A stretch of DNA of 12,007 nt from Parcubacteria group bacterium GW2011_GWA2_36_10 (lineage in GTDB: Bacteria > Patescibacteriota > Patescibacteriia > UBA1558 > GWA2-36-10). Under the pieces are notes generated by a model, which saw only the letters and a list, made by a program, of their open reading frames with translations, ran no database searches and was not told where the DNA came from. The number at the start of each line of letters is the position of its first letter. Within the stretch, counting starts at the first letter, position 1. Below, piece by piece: positions 6,698 to 12,007 of this stretch. A program made the position numbers and the translations under genes. The stretch covers positions 1-12,007 of the forward strand of contig LBRC01000037.1 of NCBI GenBank assembly GCA_000991205.1, given 5' to 3'.

Positions 6698-6856
6698 GCT
6701 ATATTTAAATGGCGCTCGGTTTGACAATAAAAAACTCTACAATCTGACTTAATTGGGATTCTTATATTATTTAGGGCTGTGGTCTTAAATTGCGGAAACC
6801 CACCTGATTTTTCAGGGGTTGGAATTGTCAAACTTTAGGGCGCAAATATTTAGCCG
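6698..6856 (+). ncRNA. ssrS: Candidate 6S RNA (global regulator of sigma-70 RNA polymerase)
   Basis: The gap between murI and purA holds a long rod with a central bubble, as in 6S RNA. The closing stem pairs 6719-6728 (GTTTGACAAT) with 6824-6833 (perfect), 6712-6717 with 6838-6843 (one G-U), and 6698-6706 with 6844-6854 around a bulge. The 3' side of the bubble carries a hairpin, 6797-6800/6817-6820 plus CCTGA/TCAGG at 6803-6807/6812-6816. The order CTTAAA-TTGCG-(spacer)-CCACCT-hairpin-GGGTT resembles the 3' half of E. coli 6S RNA as I remember it (CUUAAAACUGCGACGAC...CACCUUG...CAAGGGUU). The apical stem is weak. The 5' end is uncertain: TGCTATATT at 6697-6705 could be an extended -10 giving a start near 6712, or part of the RNA itself. 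No protein frame explains the region. Confidence 0.65.
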
Positions 6857-6875
6857 TCTGCCTCTAAATCGTTTT

Positions 6876-6906
6876 ACCGATTCATAGTGGTCGGTTTTAA
6901 TTTTTT
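6876..6906 (+). terminator. Weak terminator-like hairpin between the 6S candidate and purA
   Basis: ACCGA (6876-6880) and TCGGT (6891-6895) are followed by TTTAATTTTTT. An alternative hairpin, AATCG (6867-6871) with CGATT (6878-6882), overlaps it and excludes it. It may end the RNA gene or act as an attenuator for purA; the stem is short, so confidence is limited. Confidence 0.4.
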
Positions 6907-6915
6907 GATTTTCTT

Positions 6916-8421
6916 ATGAAACAAGATACATTACAAAAATTTTTGGCTGATAAAAAAATTGTCGCTGTGGTCTGTAATCAGTGGGGTGATACCGGCAAAG
7001 GCAAATTAGTAGATTTATTGAGTTCTTGGGCAGATATCATCATTCGTGGTACTGGTGGTGCTAATGCTGGACATACTATCTTGGTAAATGATCAAGAGCA
7101 TATTTTTCATTTGCTTCCTTCTGGGATTTTGCATGATCAAGCTGGCAAAATAAATATTTTAGGTCGCGGCGTTGCTTTCGATCCTAAGATAGTGATTGAT
7201 GAGCTGGATTTATTAGCCGAAAGTGATATTAGCGTAAAAAATTTAAAAATCAGTCATCAAGCACCATTGATGTTGCCTTATCATTTGTTGATTGACCGAA
7301 TGTCAGATATGACAGCTAAAGTTGGTACTACTGGCCGTGGCATTGGGCCACTTTATGCTGATTTTATCAGTCGTCAGAGTTTATTTGTTAATGATATTTT
7401 TGCTAAAGATAGTTTTAAAATAAAACTTGAAAAATTTTTAGCCACTAAAAAAAATATTTTAGCGCAGCTAGACAAAGATCTGGCTAAACAAATTTTATTA
7501 CATCCACATTTAGGGGCTGGTTTATTTTTTGATGAGCAAAATATTTTGTCAGTTGATAGCATAGTAGAAAAATATTCTGAATACGCTTTGAGGCTAAAAG
7601 ATTTTGTGATTAATCTAGAATTATTTTTGCAACTTGCTAAAAAAGAGCAGAAAAATATTTTATTAGAAGGTGCCCAAGGAGTTTTGTTAAGCATTGATTA
7701 TGGTACGACAAAATTTCAGACTGCTTCGGACTGTACACTAGCTGGTCTGGCTAAAGGTTGTGGTCTTAGAGAGCGAGAAGTTGATTATGTTTTTGGGATT
7801 GCTAAAGCTTTTTATATGACGCGTGTCGGCAATGGACCTTTCCCTAGCGAGCTGGGTGCAAAACTTAGTGAAGACTATTGTGCAACTGGTCACACTAAAG
7901 AAGAAGAAAAAAAGAAATACGCTAGTAAAATTTCTGACTTGCTTAAAGAAGATGATTTCTCCCAAGGCATTGCTTTTCGTTTAATGGGTCGTGAATATGG
8001 TGCTACCACTGGACGCCCACGACGCACTGGCTGGCTAGATTTAGTGGCTTTGAAATACGCTATGCAGTTTAATGGTCAGAATTTAAGTCTGACTAAAATA
8101 GATGTTTTGACTGATATCGAAAAAATTAAATTATGTGTAAAATATAAATATACTGGTCCGGAAATCTTTTATGCTGGAGAAGTTTTAAAAACAAATCAAG
8201 AGATAGATTATTTTATTCCTGATTCAGATATTTTGTATCATTGCCAGCCGATTTATCAAGAGTTTAGTGGCTGGACAGAGGATTTGACGCAAATCGAAGA
8301 TTATCAAGCTTTGCCTCAAGCTGTAAAAACTTTAGTGGAGTTTATCGAAAATTATACTACTGGGCAAATAGATTTATTATCTGTTGGTCCGGATAGAGAA
8401 CAAACTATTATTAAAATTTAA
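6916..8421 (+). CDS. purA: Adenylosuccinate synthetase, enlarged form
   Basis: PurA joins aspartate to IMP using GTP in the first step from IMP to AMP. This copy has 501 residues against about 430 usually. QWGDTGKGKLVDLL (22-35) is the nucleotide loop with catalytic Asp25, but the near-invariant Glu after it is Thr26. GGANAGHT (47-54) has the catalytic His53. GTTGRGIGP (137-145) and EGAQGVLLSIDYGT (251-264) bind IMP. GATTGRPRRTGWLD (362-375), SLTKIDVL (391-398) and SVGPDR (489-494) form the aspartate and GTP sites. Extra length comes mainly from about 165-245 and a charged insert, THTKEEEKKKYASK-like, near 325-345. The enzyme is probably active. The ATG has a T-rich leader without a Shine-Dalgarno, directly after the 6S candidate, and a strong terminator follows. 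Confidence 0.93.
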   Translation: MKQDTLQKFLADKKIVAVVCNQWGDTGKGKLVDLLSSWADIIIRGTGGANAGHTILVNDQEHIFHLLPSGILHDQAGKINILGRGVAFDPKIVIDELDLLAESDISVKNLKISHQAPLMLPYHLLIDRMSDMTAKVGTTGRGIGPLYADFISRQSLFVNDIFAKDSFKIKLEKFLATKKNILAQLDKDLAKQILLHPHLGAGLFFDEQNILSVDSIVEKYSEYALRLKDFVINLELFLQLAKKEQKNILLEGAQGVLLSIDYGTTKFQTASDCTLAGLAKGCGLREREVDYVFGIAKAFYMTRVGNGPFPSELGAKLSEDYCATGHTKEEEKKKYASKISDLLKEDDFSQGIAFRLMGREYGATTGRPRRTGWLDLVALKYAMQFNGQNLSLTKIDVLTDIEKIKLCVKYKYTGPEIFYAGEVLKTNQEIDYFIPDSDILYHCQPIYQEFSGWTEDLTQIEDYQALPQAVKTLVEFIENYTTGQIDLLSVGPDREQTIIKI

Positions 8422-8435
8422 TTATTTAAGTTTTT

Positions 8436-8464
8436 AAAACACCCCCGCGAAGCGGGGGTGTTTT
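8436..8464. terminator. Bidirectional terminator between purA and coiled-coil gene 2
   Basis: Perfect 13-bp arms AAAACACCCCCGC (8436-8448) and GCGGGGGTGTTTT (8452-8464) flank a GAA loop, with T on the plus-strand side. The genes converge here, and the hairpin reaches the first base of the minus-strand stop codon at 8464-8466. Confidence 0.88.
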
Positions 8465-8802
8465 TAGGATAAAATTATTTTTGTGTCTGCTAGAGTTAAA
8501 ATTTTCTTTTGTTGTAAGATATTAGTTAATTTATTTACTCTTTGATGTTTTGGGGTTTCTTCAAGTCTAAATTCGGCAAATTTTCTGTCTAGATAATCTT
8601 TAGTGACCATTTGTGTGTTAATTATACCCTCGACATTACCCACTCTTTGTTCTAGGCTGTCTACTTTTTGTTCTAGATTGTCTAATCTTTGGTCAACGCC
8701 AGTAAATCTTTGATCTATATCATCAGACAGCTTATTGACAGCTAATAATATATCTCTAGTGGTGACTTTTGCTTCCTTAAATTTTTGTGTGCTTTTCTTC
8801 AT
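8464..8802 (-). CDS. Small coiled-coil protein (copy 2 of the family)
   Basis: This 112-residue protein is a paralogue of the one at 461-769. Shared blocks in order are MKKS at the start, DILLAVNKLSDDIDQRF (DILFAVNKLSENFEQRF in copy 1), a heptad region with DQRLDNLEQKVDSLEQRV (about 42-59), NTQMVTKDYLDRKFAEFR, and VNKLTNILQQKKILT at the C-terminus. The coiled coil is about one heptad longer than in copy 1, and an extra LEETPKHQ linker precedes the last block. There is no membrane segment or catalytic motif. It lies alone on the minus strand, again converging on a housekeeping gene through a GC-rich terminator and again behind a TTGACA-N17-TATAAT promoter. Function is unknown. The strict retention of TQMVTKDYLDRK suggests a binding site next to the coil. 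Confidence 0.82.
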   Translation of the reverse strand: MKKSTQKFKEAKVTTRDILLAVNKLSDDIDQRFTGVDQRLDNLEQKVDSLEQRVGNVEGIINTQMVTKDYLDRKFAEFRLEETPKHQRVNKLTNILQQKKILTLADTKIILS

Positions 8803-8830
8803 AGCATTTATTTTAATAATTAGTTATTTT

Positions 8831-8859
8831 ATTATATAGTTTGTTTTTGGCTTTGTCAA
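8831..8859 (-). promoter_or_regulatory. Consensus sigma-70 promoter of coiled-coil gene 2
   Basis: On the minus strand, TTGACA (8859-8854) and TATAAT (8836-8831) with exactly 17 bp between are identical in design to the promoter of copy 1. The expected start is near 8824, leaving a leader of about 22 nt. The -35 box lies just past the rpmB terminator. Confidence 0.85.
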
Positions 8860-8866
8860 AAAGTAT

Positions 8867-8899
8867 AAAAAAATCCCCCGGCATTCGCCGGGGGATTTT
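8867..8899 (-). terminator. Intrinsic terminator after rpmB
   Basis: Arms 8870-8882 (AAAATCCCCCGGC) and 8887-8899 (GCCGGGGGATTTT) are perfect around an ATTC loop. On the minus strand the hairpin is followed by seven U (8873-8867). It insulates rpmB from the coiled-coil gene promoter. Confidence 0.88.
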
Positions 8900-8912
8900 A
8901 GAAAAATAAATT

Positions 8913-9098
8913 TTAAGCTTCTTTGGCTTTATGTTTATTGATAGTTTTAATACAATTAGTGCAGACGGATAATTTTTTTCCATCTACTTTTTTGCTCTGT
9001 AAATTAATACTCATGCGACGTTTGGTAGCGATATTAGAATGACTACGGCTATTACCAATAACAGCTTTACGTTCACAAATTTCACACATTTTGGACAT
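8913..9098 (-). CDS. rpmB: Large-subunit ribosomal protein bL28, zinc-binding form
   Basis: This 61-residue protein of the 50S subunit matches bL28 in length and in the signature GNSRSHSNIATKRRMSINLQ (15-34). It keeps both cysteine pairs, C5-E-I-C8 and C46-T-N-C49, so it is the zinc-ribbon (C+) version. The C-terminal end is lysine-rich, as expected for rRNA contact. ATG at 9098 gives the canonical MSKMCEIC start; Met4 is a poorer alternative. The gene is divergent from the M50 gene. The AT-rich spacer between them must hold both promoters, though I see no good -35 for this one. A strong terminator follows. Confidence 0.95.
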   Translation of the reverse strand: MSKMCEICERKAVIGNSRSHSNIATKRRMSINLQSKKVDGKKLSVCTNCIKTINKHKAKEA

Positions 9099-9124
9099 AT
9101 GTTTATTCTTTTCTTAAATTAAGA

Positions 9125-9130
9125 TATAAT
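9125..9130 (+). promoter_or_regulatory. Probable -10 element of the M50 gene
   Basis: TATAAT (9125-9130) lies 43 bp before the ATG at 9174. The -35 region is poor. The complementary strand reads TATTATATC at the same place, so the site may also serve the divergent rpmB gene. Confidence 0.45.
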
Positions 9131-9173
9131 AGGTGTAAATAAATTAACATAAAAATTAAGTTTTGTAAAGACT

Positions 9174-9686
9174 ATGCTTTTTAATCTTTTGTTTACTAGT
9201 CCGATGATGTTTTTGGTGGTTGTCTTGGTTTTGATCTATGCTTTGACTATTCACGAGTTTGCCCATGCCCTTGCGGCCACTATTTTGGGTGATCAAACAG
9301 CTAATTTTAGTGGTCGTTTGACTTTGAATCCTTTAGCTCATCTAGAGTTTTTTGGTACCATGATGTTACTTTTGGCGGGTTTTGGCTGGGGAAAGCCAGT
9401 ACCGGTTAACCCTTATAATTTGAAATATAAGAAGTGGGGAGAGGCCATAGTGGCTCTAGCTGGGCCAATTTCTAACTTTATTAGCGTAGGTCTATTTATT
9501 GTTATTTTTCGTTTAATAGCCCCAAATTTAGCTCCAGACAACATGCTGGTCGTGTTTTTAACTACTTTGATTGTCGTTAATTTGACTTTAGGGGTTTTCA
9601 ACCTTATTCCCATTCCGCCACTTGATGGTTCTAAAATATTATTTGCTGCCTTACCTAATAGTTTGGCTGATCTTGAATTTAGTTAG
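9174..9686 (+). CDS. M50 family (site-2 protease-like) membrane metallopeptidase, C-terminally short
   Basis: This is an intramembrane zinc metallopeptidase of the small M50B type, which cleaves membrane-embedded substrates. It has 170 residues. HEFAH (27-31) in the first helix supplies the zinc-binding His27, Glu28 and His31. GWGKPVPVNPYNLK (71-84), ALAGPISNF (94-102) and NLIPIPPLDGSKIL (143-156), with metal ligand Asp151, are the other family signatures. Four hydrophobic segments are visible. The frame ends in ADLEFS-TAG, somewhat before the usual last helix. Twenty further in-frame codons after the TAG (to TAA at 9747-9749) are highly hydrophobic, suggesting either a recent nonsense truncation or chance. 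That stretch overlaps the promoters for rpsL. The active-site set is complete, so the short form may work. Confidence 0.9.
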   Translation: MLFNLLFTSPMMFLVVVLVLIYALTIHEFAHALAATILGDQTANFSGRLTLNPLAHLEFFGTMMLLLAGFGWGKPVPVNPYNLKYKKWGEAIVALAGPISNFISVGLFIVIFRLIAPNLAPDNMLVVFLTTLIVVNLTLGVFNLIPIPPLDGSKILFAALPNSLADLEFS

Positions 9687-9700
9687 TTATTTCTTATAAT
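9673..9700 (+). promoter_or_regulatory. Promoter 1 of the str operon
   Basis: TTGAAT (9673-9678), a 16-bp spacer and a perfect TATAAT (9695-9700) overlap the last codons of the M50 gene. The start would be near 9707, giving a leader of about 84 nt before rpsL. Confidence 0.6.
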
Positions 9701-9704
9701 ATCC

Positions 9705-9733
9705 TTGACTTTATTATTTTTTTATGCTACTTT
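9705..9733 (+). promoter_or_regulatory. Promoter 2 of the str operon
   Basis: TTGACT (9705-9710), a 17-bp spacer and TACTTT (9728-9733), with TG one base upstream of the -10 (9725-9726), form an extended -10 promoter. The start is expected near 9740. Together with promoter 1 it would give tandem initiation for rpsL-rpsG. Confidence 0.55.
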
Positions 9734-9790
9734 ATGGAGGACTTTTTAAATAAAAAAATCATAATTTATTAAAATTTATTTTAAAGATTT

Positions 9791-10207
9791 ATGCCTACAG
9801 TTGGTCAATTATTAAGAAACCCAAGAAAAAGTAGCAAAGCTAAAAGCGTTACTCCAGCTTTGCGTACTACTTTAAACACTTTACGTCGTACCAAAAAAGA
9901 TCGACCTAAAGGTGCGCCTTTTAAAAGAGGTGTCTGTTTAAAAGTGACTACCACCACTCCAAAAAAACCTAATTCAGCTTTACGTAAAATAGCTAGGGTC
10001 AGATTATCAAATGGTATGGAAGTGACAGCTTATATTCCTGGTGAGGGTCATAATTTACAAGAGCACAGTATCGTGATGATTCGTGGTGGTAAAGTAAAAG
10101 ATTTACCTGGCGTTCGTTATCACATTGTCCGTGGTGTTTATGATACTCAAGGTGTAGCTAAGAGAAAACAAGGCCGTTCTCTATACGGTGCTAAGAAAGA
10201 TAAATAA
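9791..10207 (+). CDS. rpsL: Small-subunit ribosomal protein uS12
   Basis: This decoding-centre protein of the 30S subunit has 138 residues, within the family range. It starts MPTVGQLLRNPRK. TTTTPKKPNSALRK (about 53-66) is the loop with the lysine that is changed in streptomycin-resistant strains of other bacteria; here the sequence is wild-type (PKKPNSA). GEGHNLQEHS and GGKVKDLPGVRYHIVRG complete the signature. It is the first gene of the str operon and is followed after 5 bp by rpsG. The leader is AT-rich with no Shine-Dalgarno near the ATG. Confidence 0.97.
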   Translation: MPTVGQLLRNPRKSSKAKSVTPALRTTLNTLRRTKKDRPKGAPFKRGVCLKVTTTTPKKPNSALRKIARVRLSNGMEVTAYIPGEGHNLQEHSIVMIRGGKVKDLPGVRYHIVRGVYDTQGVAKRKQGRSLYGAKKDK

Positions 10208-10212
10208 ATTCT

Positions 10213-10677
10213 ATGAGAGGTAAACAAGCTCCAAAAAGAAGTATTGCTCCAGATCCAAAATTTAATCGTTTAGATTTAGCTAAATTGATTAATAAAATCA
10301 TGCAAGATGGCAAAAAAAACACTGCGCAAAAAATAGTTTACGGTGCTTTTGCTTATATTTCTGATAAAACTAAAAAAGATCCAATCGAGATTTATGAAAG
10401 TGCGATGCGCAATATTTCTCCAAACTTGGAAGTTAAAGGTAAGAGAATTGGTGGCGCTAACTACCAAGTGCCTATCGTGGTCACTGGTGAACGCAAAATG
10501 ACTTTAGCTCATCGCTGGCTCATCGCCGCTGCGCAACATCGTAAAGGTGCGGCTATGTTCAAGAGATTGGGCGAAGAATTATTAGCCGCAGCTTCAGGTG
10601 AAGGTGAAGCCATGAAAAAGAGAGAAGATGTTCATCGTATGGCTGAAGCCAACAAAGCCTTTGCTCACTTTGCCTAA
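10213..10677 (+). CDS. rpsG: Small-subunit ribosomal protein uS7
   Basis: This protein of the 30S head binds the 3' domain of 16S rRNA and organises its assembly. It has 154 residues, normal length. It starts MRGKQAPKR. The family blocks LINKIMQDGKKNTAQKIVYG (25-44), GGANYQVPIVV (78-88) and the C-terminal MKKREDVHRMAEANKAFAH (134-152) are all present. It lies 5 bp after rpsL, in the conserved str order, and is probably translated from the same message. Contrary to the usual order, fusA does not follow directly: a hairpin, a repeat array and a four-helix protein gene come between. Confidence 0.97.
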   Translation: MRGKQAPKRSIAPDPKFNRLDLAKLINKIMQDGKKNTAQKIVYGAFAYISDKTKKDPIEIYESAMRNISPNLEVKGKRIGGANYQVPIVVTGERKMTLAHRWLIAAAQHRKGAAMFKRLGEELLAAASGEGEAMKKREDVHRMAEANKAFAHFA

Positions 10678-10687
10678 GACAGTTTTC

Positions 10688-10719
10688 AAGTTGTAAAGTT
10701 GGCAAGTCGCCAAGTTTAC
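10688..10719 (+). repeat. Array of four 8-nt units before the S23-family gene
   Basis: Four consecutive octamers start with AAGT at exact 8-nt spacing: AAGTTGTA, AAGTTGGC, AAGTCGCC and AAGTTTAC. A second array of similar units (AAGTTAGC/AAGTTAAC type) follows the gene on the opposite strand at 11143-11166. The two arrays point towards each other and bracket the gene. Confidence 0.6.
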
Positions 10720-10724
10720 TTTTT
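10693..10724 (+). terminator. Terminator-like hairpin after rpsG
   Basis: GTAAAGTTGGC (10693-10703) and GCCAAGTTTAC (10709-10719) pair except for one G-G mismatch around AAGTC. Five T follow (10720-10724). It is formed by the octamer array itself. It may partly end transcription of rpsL-rpsG before the inserted gene and fusA. Confidence 0.55.
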
Positions 10725-10744
10725 ATTTTGAAGAAAAGCTATTT

Positions 10745-11119
10745 ATGTCAAAAATTGAAAATTTTGAAAATATTGCCGCCTGGCAAAAGTCTCAAAAAGT
10801 ATGTTTAGATATTTATAAATTATTTAGAAATAGTAAAGATTTTTCTTTTAGAGACCAAATTTGTCGCGCAGCGGTTTCAGTAAATAATAATATTGCTGAA
10901 GGATTTGAAAGAATGACACAAAAGGAATTTATTGCCTTTTTATTTATCGCCAGAGGTTCTTGTGGCGAAGTAAGATCAATGTTGTATCTAGCTAGAGACT
11001 TGGATTATATTACAGAACATAATTTTACAGTAATGCAAGAAAAGGTGACGGAAGTTTCTAAAATGATTTATGGACTTATTAAGTATTTAAAAAATAATAA
11101 TTTTATAACAAATAAATAA
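10745..11119 (+). CDS. Four-helix bundle protein, S23 / 23S rRNA intervening-sequence family
   Basis: This 124-residue all-helical protein matches the S23 (IVP) family, whose members were first found encoded in intervening sequences of 23S rRNA genes. Related proteins include accessory factors of diversity-generating retroelements. FENIAAWQKSQKV (7-19) opens helix 1. FSFRDQICRAAVSVNNNIAEGFER (33-56) is the family core, with the R-AA-S-NIAEG pattern. EFIAFLFIARGSCGEVRSML (61-80) is the third helix, and the last helix ends near residue 117. It sits inside the str operon between rpsG and fusA, bracketed by inverted octamer arrays, which suggests an inserted mobile cassette. The biochemical role of stand-alone members is unknown. 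The frame is intact. No Shine-Dalgarno is visible. Confidence 0.9.
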   Translation: MSKIENFENIAAWQKSQKVCLDIYKLFRNSKDFSFRDQICRAAVSVNNNIAEGFERMTQKEFIAFLFIARGSCGEVRSMLYLARDLDYITEHNFTVMQEKVTEVSKMIYGLIKYLKNNNFITNK

Positions 11120-11126
11120 GTTAACC

Positions 11127-11166
11127 AGCAAGTTAATAGCTTGCTAACTTGTTAACTTGCTAACTT
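11127..11166. repeat. Octamer array and inverted repeat after the S23-family gene
   Basis: GCTAACTT, GTTAACTT and GCTAACTT are perfectly tandem at 11143-11166. They are the reverse complement of AAGTTAGC/AAGTTAAC. AGCAAGTTAA (11127-11136) forms a perfect inverted repeat with TTAACTTGCT (11152-11161), and its first six bases also pair with CTTGCT at 11140-11145, so alternative hairpins are possible 15-50 bp before fusA. Confidence 0.7.
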
Positions 11167-11179
11167 TAAAACTACTATT

Positions 11180-12007
11180 ATGGCTAGAGTTCATCCCTTA
11201 GACAAAGTAAGAAACATTGGTATCATTGCTCATATTGATGCTGGTAAAACCACCGTTACTGAACGCATTCTTTTTTATACTGGTAAAAAACATAAGATTG
11301 GTGAAGTTCATGAAGGTAAAGCCGAAATGGACTGGATGGAGCAAGAGCGTGAACGTGGTATTACTATCACTTCAGCCGCTACTACTTGTTTTTGGCCAAT
11401 TGCTGATTGGGCTGGTGGCGGAACCGCTAATATCAATATTATCGATACTCCAGGCCACGTAGATTTTACTGTCGAAGTAGAAAGATCTTTGCGTGTCTTA
11501 GATGGTGGCGTGATTGTTTTTGATGGTGTGGCTGGTGTCGAGCCGCAGTCAGAAACTGTGTGGCGTCAAGCCGATAAATATCATGTACAAAGATTGGCTT
11601 TTGTCAACAAAATGGATCGCATGGGTGCTGACTTTTATTTTGACTTAAAAACTATTCACGAACGTTTGACCAAGCGTGCTCATCCAATGCAATTGCCTAT
11701 CGGAGCCGCGGAAACTTTTCAAGGTATTATCAATTTGTTTGAACGCGAAGCTTGGTTTTATCTAGATGAAGATGGCAAGCTATTTGAAAAGCGTGAAATT
11801 CCAGAAGATTTGAAAGATAAAGTAGAGGAATATCGGGCTAAATTAGTCGAAGCTATCGTCGAAACAGATGAAAATTTGACTGATAAATATTTAGCTGGCG
11901 AAGAACTAACTATCGCTGAATTGCAATTAGCTTTACGCCAAGCTGTTATTCACAATAAAATTGTCCCAATTTTATGCGGCTCCGCTTTGAAAAATAAAGG
12001 TGTGCAA
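11180..12007 (+). CDS. fusA: Translation elongation factor G (3' truncated by the window)
   Basis: EF-G is the GTPase that drives translocation on the ribosome. The visible 276 codons cover the start and the G domain. MARVHPLDKVRNIGIIAHIDAGKTT holds the P-loop AHIDAGKT (positions about 17-24). The switch I region has RERGITITSAATT, switch II is DTPGHVDFT, and NKMD gives the guanine specificity. GSALKNKGVQ near the right edge is the G5 region. A small insert, DWAGGGTAN, lies before NINIIDTPGHV. The ATG follows the inverted repeat of the S23 cassette by 13 bp, with no Shine-Dalgarno. The frame is still open at the window end, so at least half of the protein is missing from view. Confidence 0.96.
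   Translation, partial: MARVHPLDKVRNIGIIAHIDAGKTTVTERILFYTGKKHKIGEVHEGKAEMDWMEQERERGITITSAATTCFWPIADWAGGGTANINIIDTPGHVDFTVEVERSLRVLDGGVIVFDGVAGVEPQSETVWRQADKYHVQRLAFVNKMDRMGADFYFDLKTIHERLTKRAHPMQLPIGAAETFQGIINLFEREAWFYLDEDGKLFEKREIPEDLKDKVEEYRAKLVEAIVETDENLTDKYLAGEELTIAELQLALRQAVIHNKIVPILCGSALKNKGVQ

Noticed and set aside
6721..6749. TTGACA before purA as a promoter
   Set aside because: No acceptable -10 lies 15-19 bp downstream (CTGACT at 17). The hexamer is instead part of a perfect 10-bp inverted repeat with 6824-6833, explained by the closing stem of the 6S candidate.
6769..6868. Alternative long helix ATTTAGGGC...GCCTCTAAAT as a riboswitch
   Set aside because: It crosses the stronger closing stem, has several mismatches and bulges, and matches no riboswitch core I recognise (no guanidine, purine, SAM or T-box signatures). 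It is kept only as a possible alternative fold.
7374..7965. Minus-strand ORFs inside purA
   Set aside because: They lie opposite a well-conserved enzyme; their composition is that of antisense AT-rich codons.
10688..11166. CRISPR array or att sites
   Set aside because: Repeats are only 8 nt with no spacers, and no integrase or cas gene is present. The tandem octamers fit a repeat array, not CRISPR.
11217..11462. Plus-strand 81-codon ORF
   Set aside because: Out-of-frame shadow of fusA, whose true frame is open from 11180 to the window end.

Overview
The window is AT-rich, compact bacterial chromosome, most probably from a Patescibacteria/CPR lineage. That placement is an inference. It rests on the small housekeeping genes, the lack of recognisable Shine-Dalgarno sequences before nearly every start, a broken comEC, a long-form nucleoside diphosphate kinase, an S23-type four-helix protein, small coiled-coil proteins, and GC-rich intrinsic terminators set in AT-rich DNA. 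The standard bacterial code fits: a release factor 2 tail is present and no clear gene contains an in-frame TGA.

Layout. 1-336 is the C-terminal part of release factor 2 (prfB). A nested inverted-repeat element and a bidirectional terminator follow. A small coiled-coil gene lies on the minus strand (461-769) behind a consensus sigma-70 promoter. A divergent gene (937-2391) encodes a membrane-anchored surface protein with three similar beta-rich segments and appears to be leaderless. Next is a fragmented comEC locus: a membrane/competence part (2500-3672), an out-of-frame membrane remnant (3626-3820) and a separate metallo-beta-lactamase part (3817-4644). Then come a CheY-like receiver (4708-5097), ndk (5175-5756), murI (5821-6651), a structured RNA that I read as 6S RNA (about 6698-6856) and purA (6916-8421). 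A second coiled-coil paralogue on the minus strand (8464-8802) has the same promoter architecture as the first. Beyond it are rpmB (minus), a short site-2-protease-like M50 gene (plus) and the str operon: rpsL, rpsG, an inserted S23-family four-helix-bundle gene and fusA, which runs off the right edge.

How the genes fit together. Translation is represented by RF2, bL28, uS12, uS7 and EF-G. Nucleotide and wall metabolism are represented by Ndk, PurA and MurI. DNA uptake is represented by the ComEC pieces. Transcription units are short and closed by strong hairpins, and several starts lie close to sigma-70-like promoters with very short leaders.

The points most worth a second look are the 6S RNA candidate before purA, the S23 gene flanked by 8-nt repeat arrays inside the str operon, the paired coiled-coil genes sharing a promoter block, the broken comEC, and the M50 gene whose stop is followed in frame by a hydrophobic stretch overlapping the rpsL promoters.
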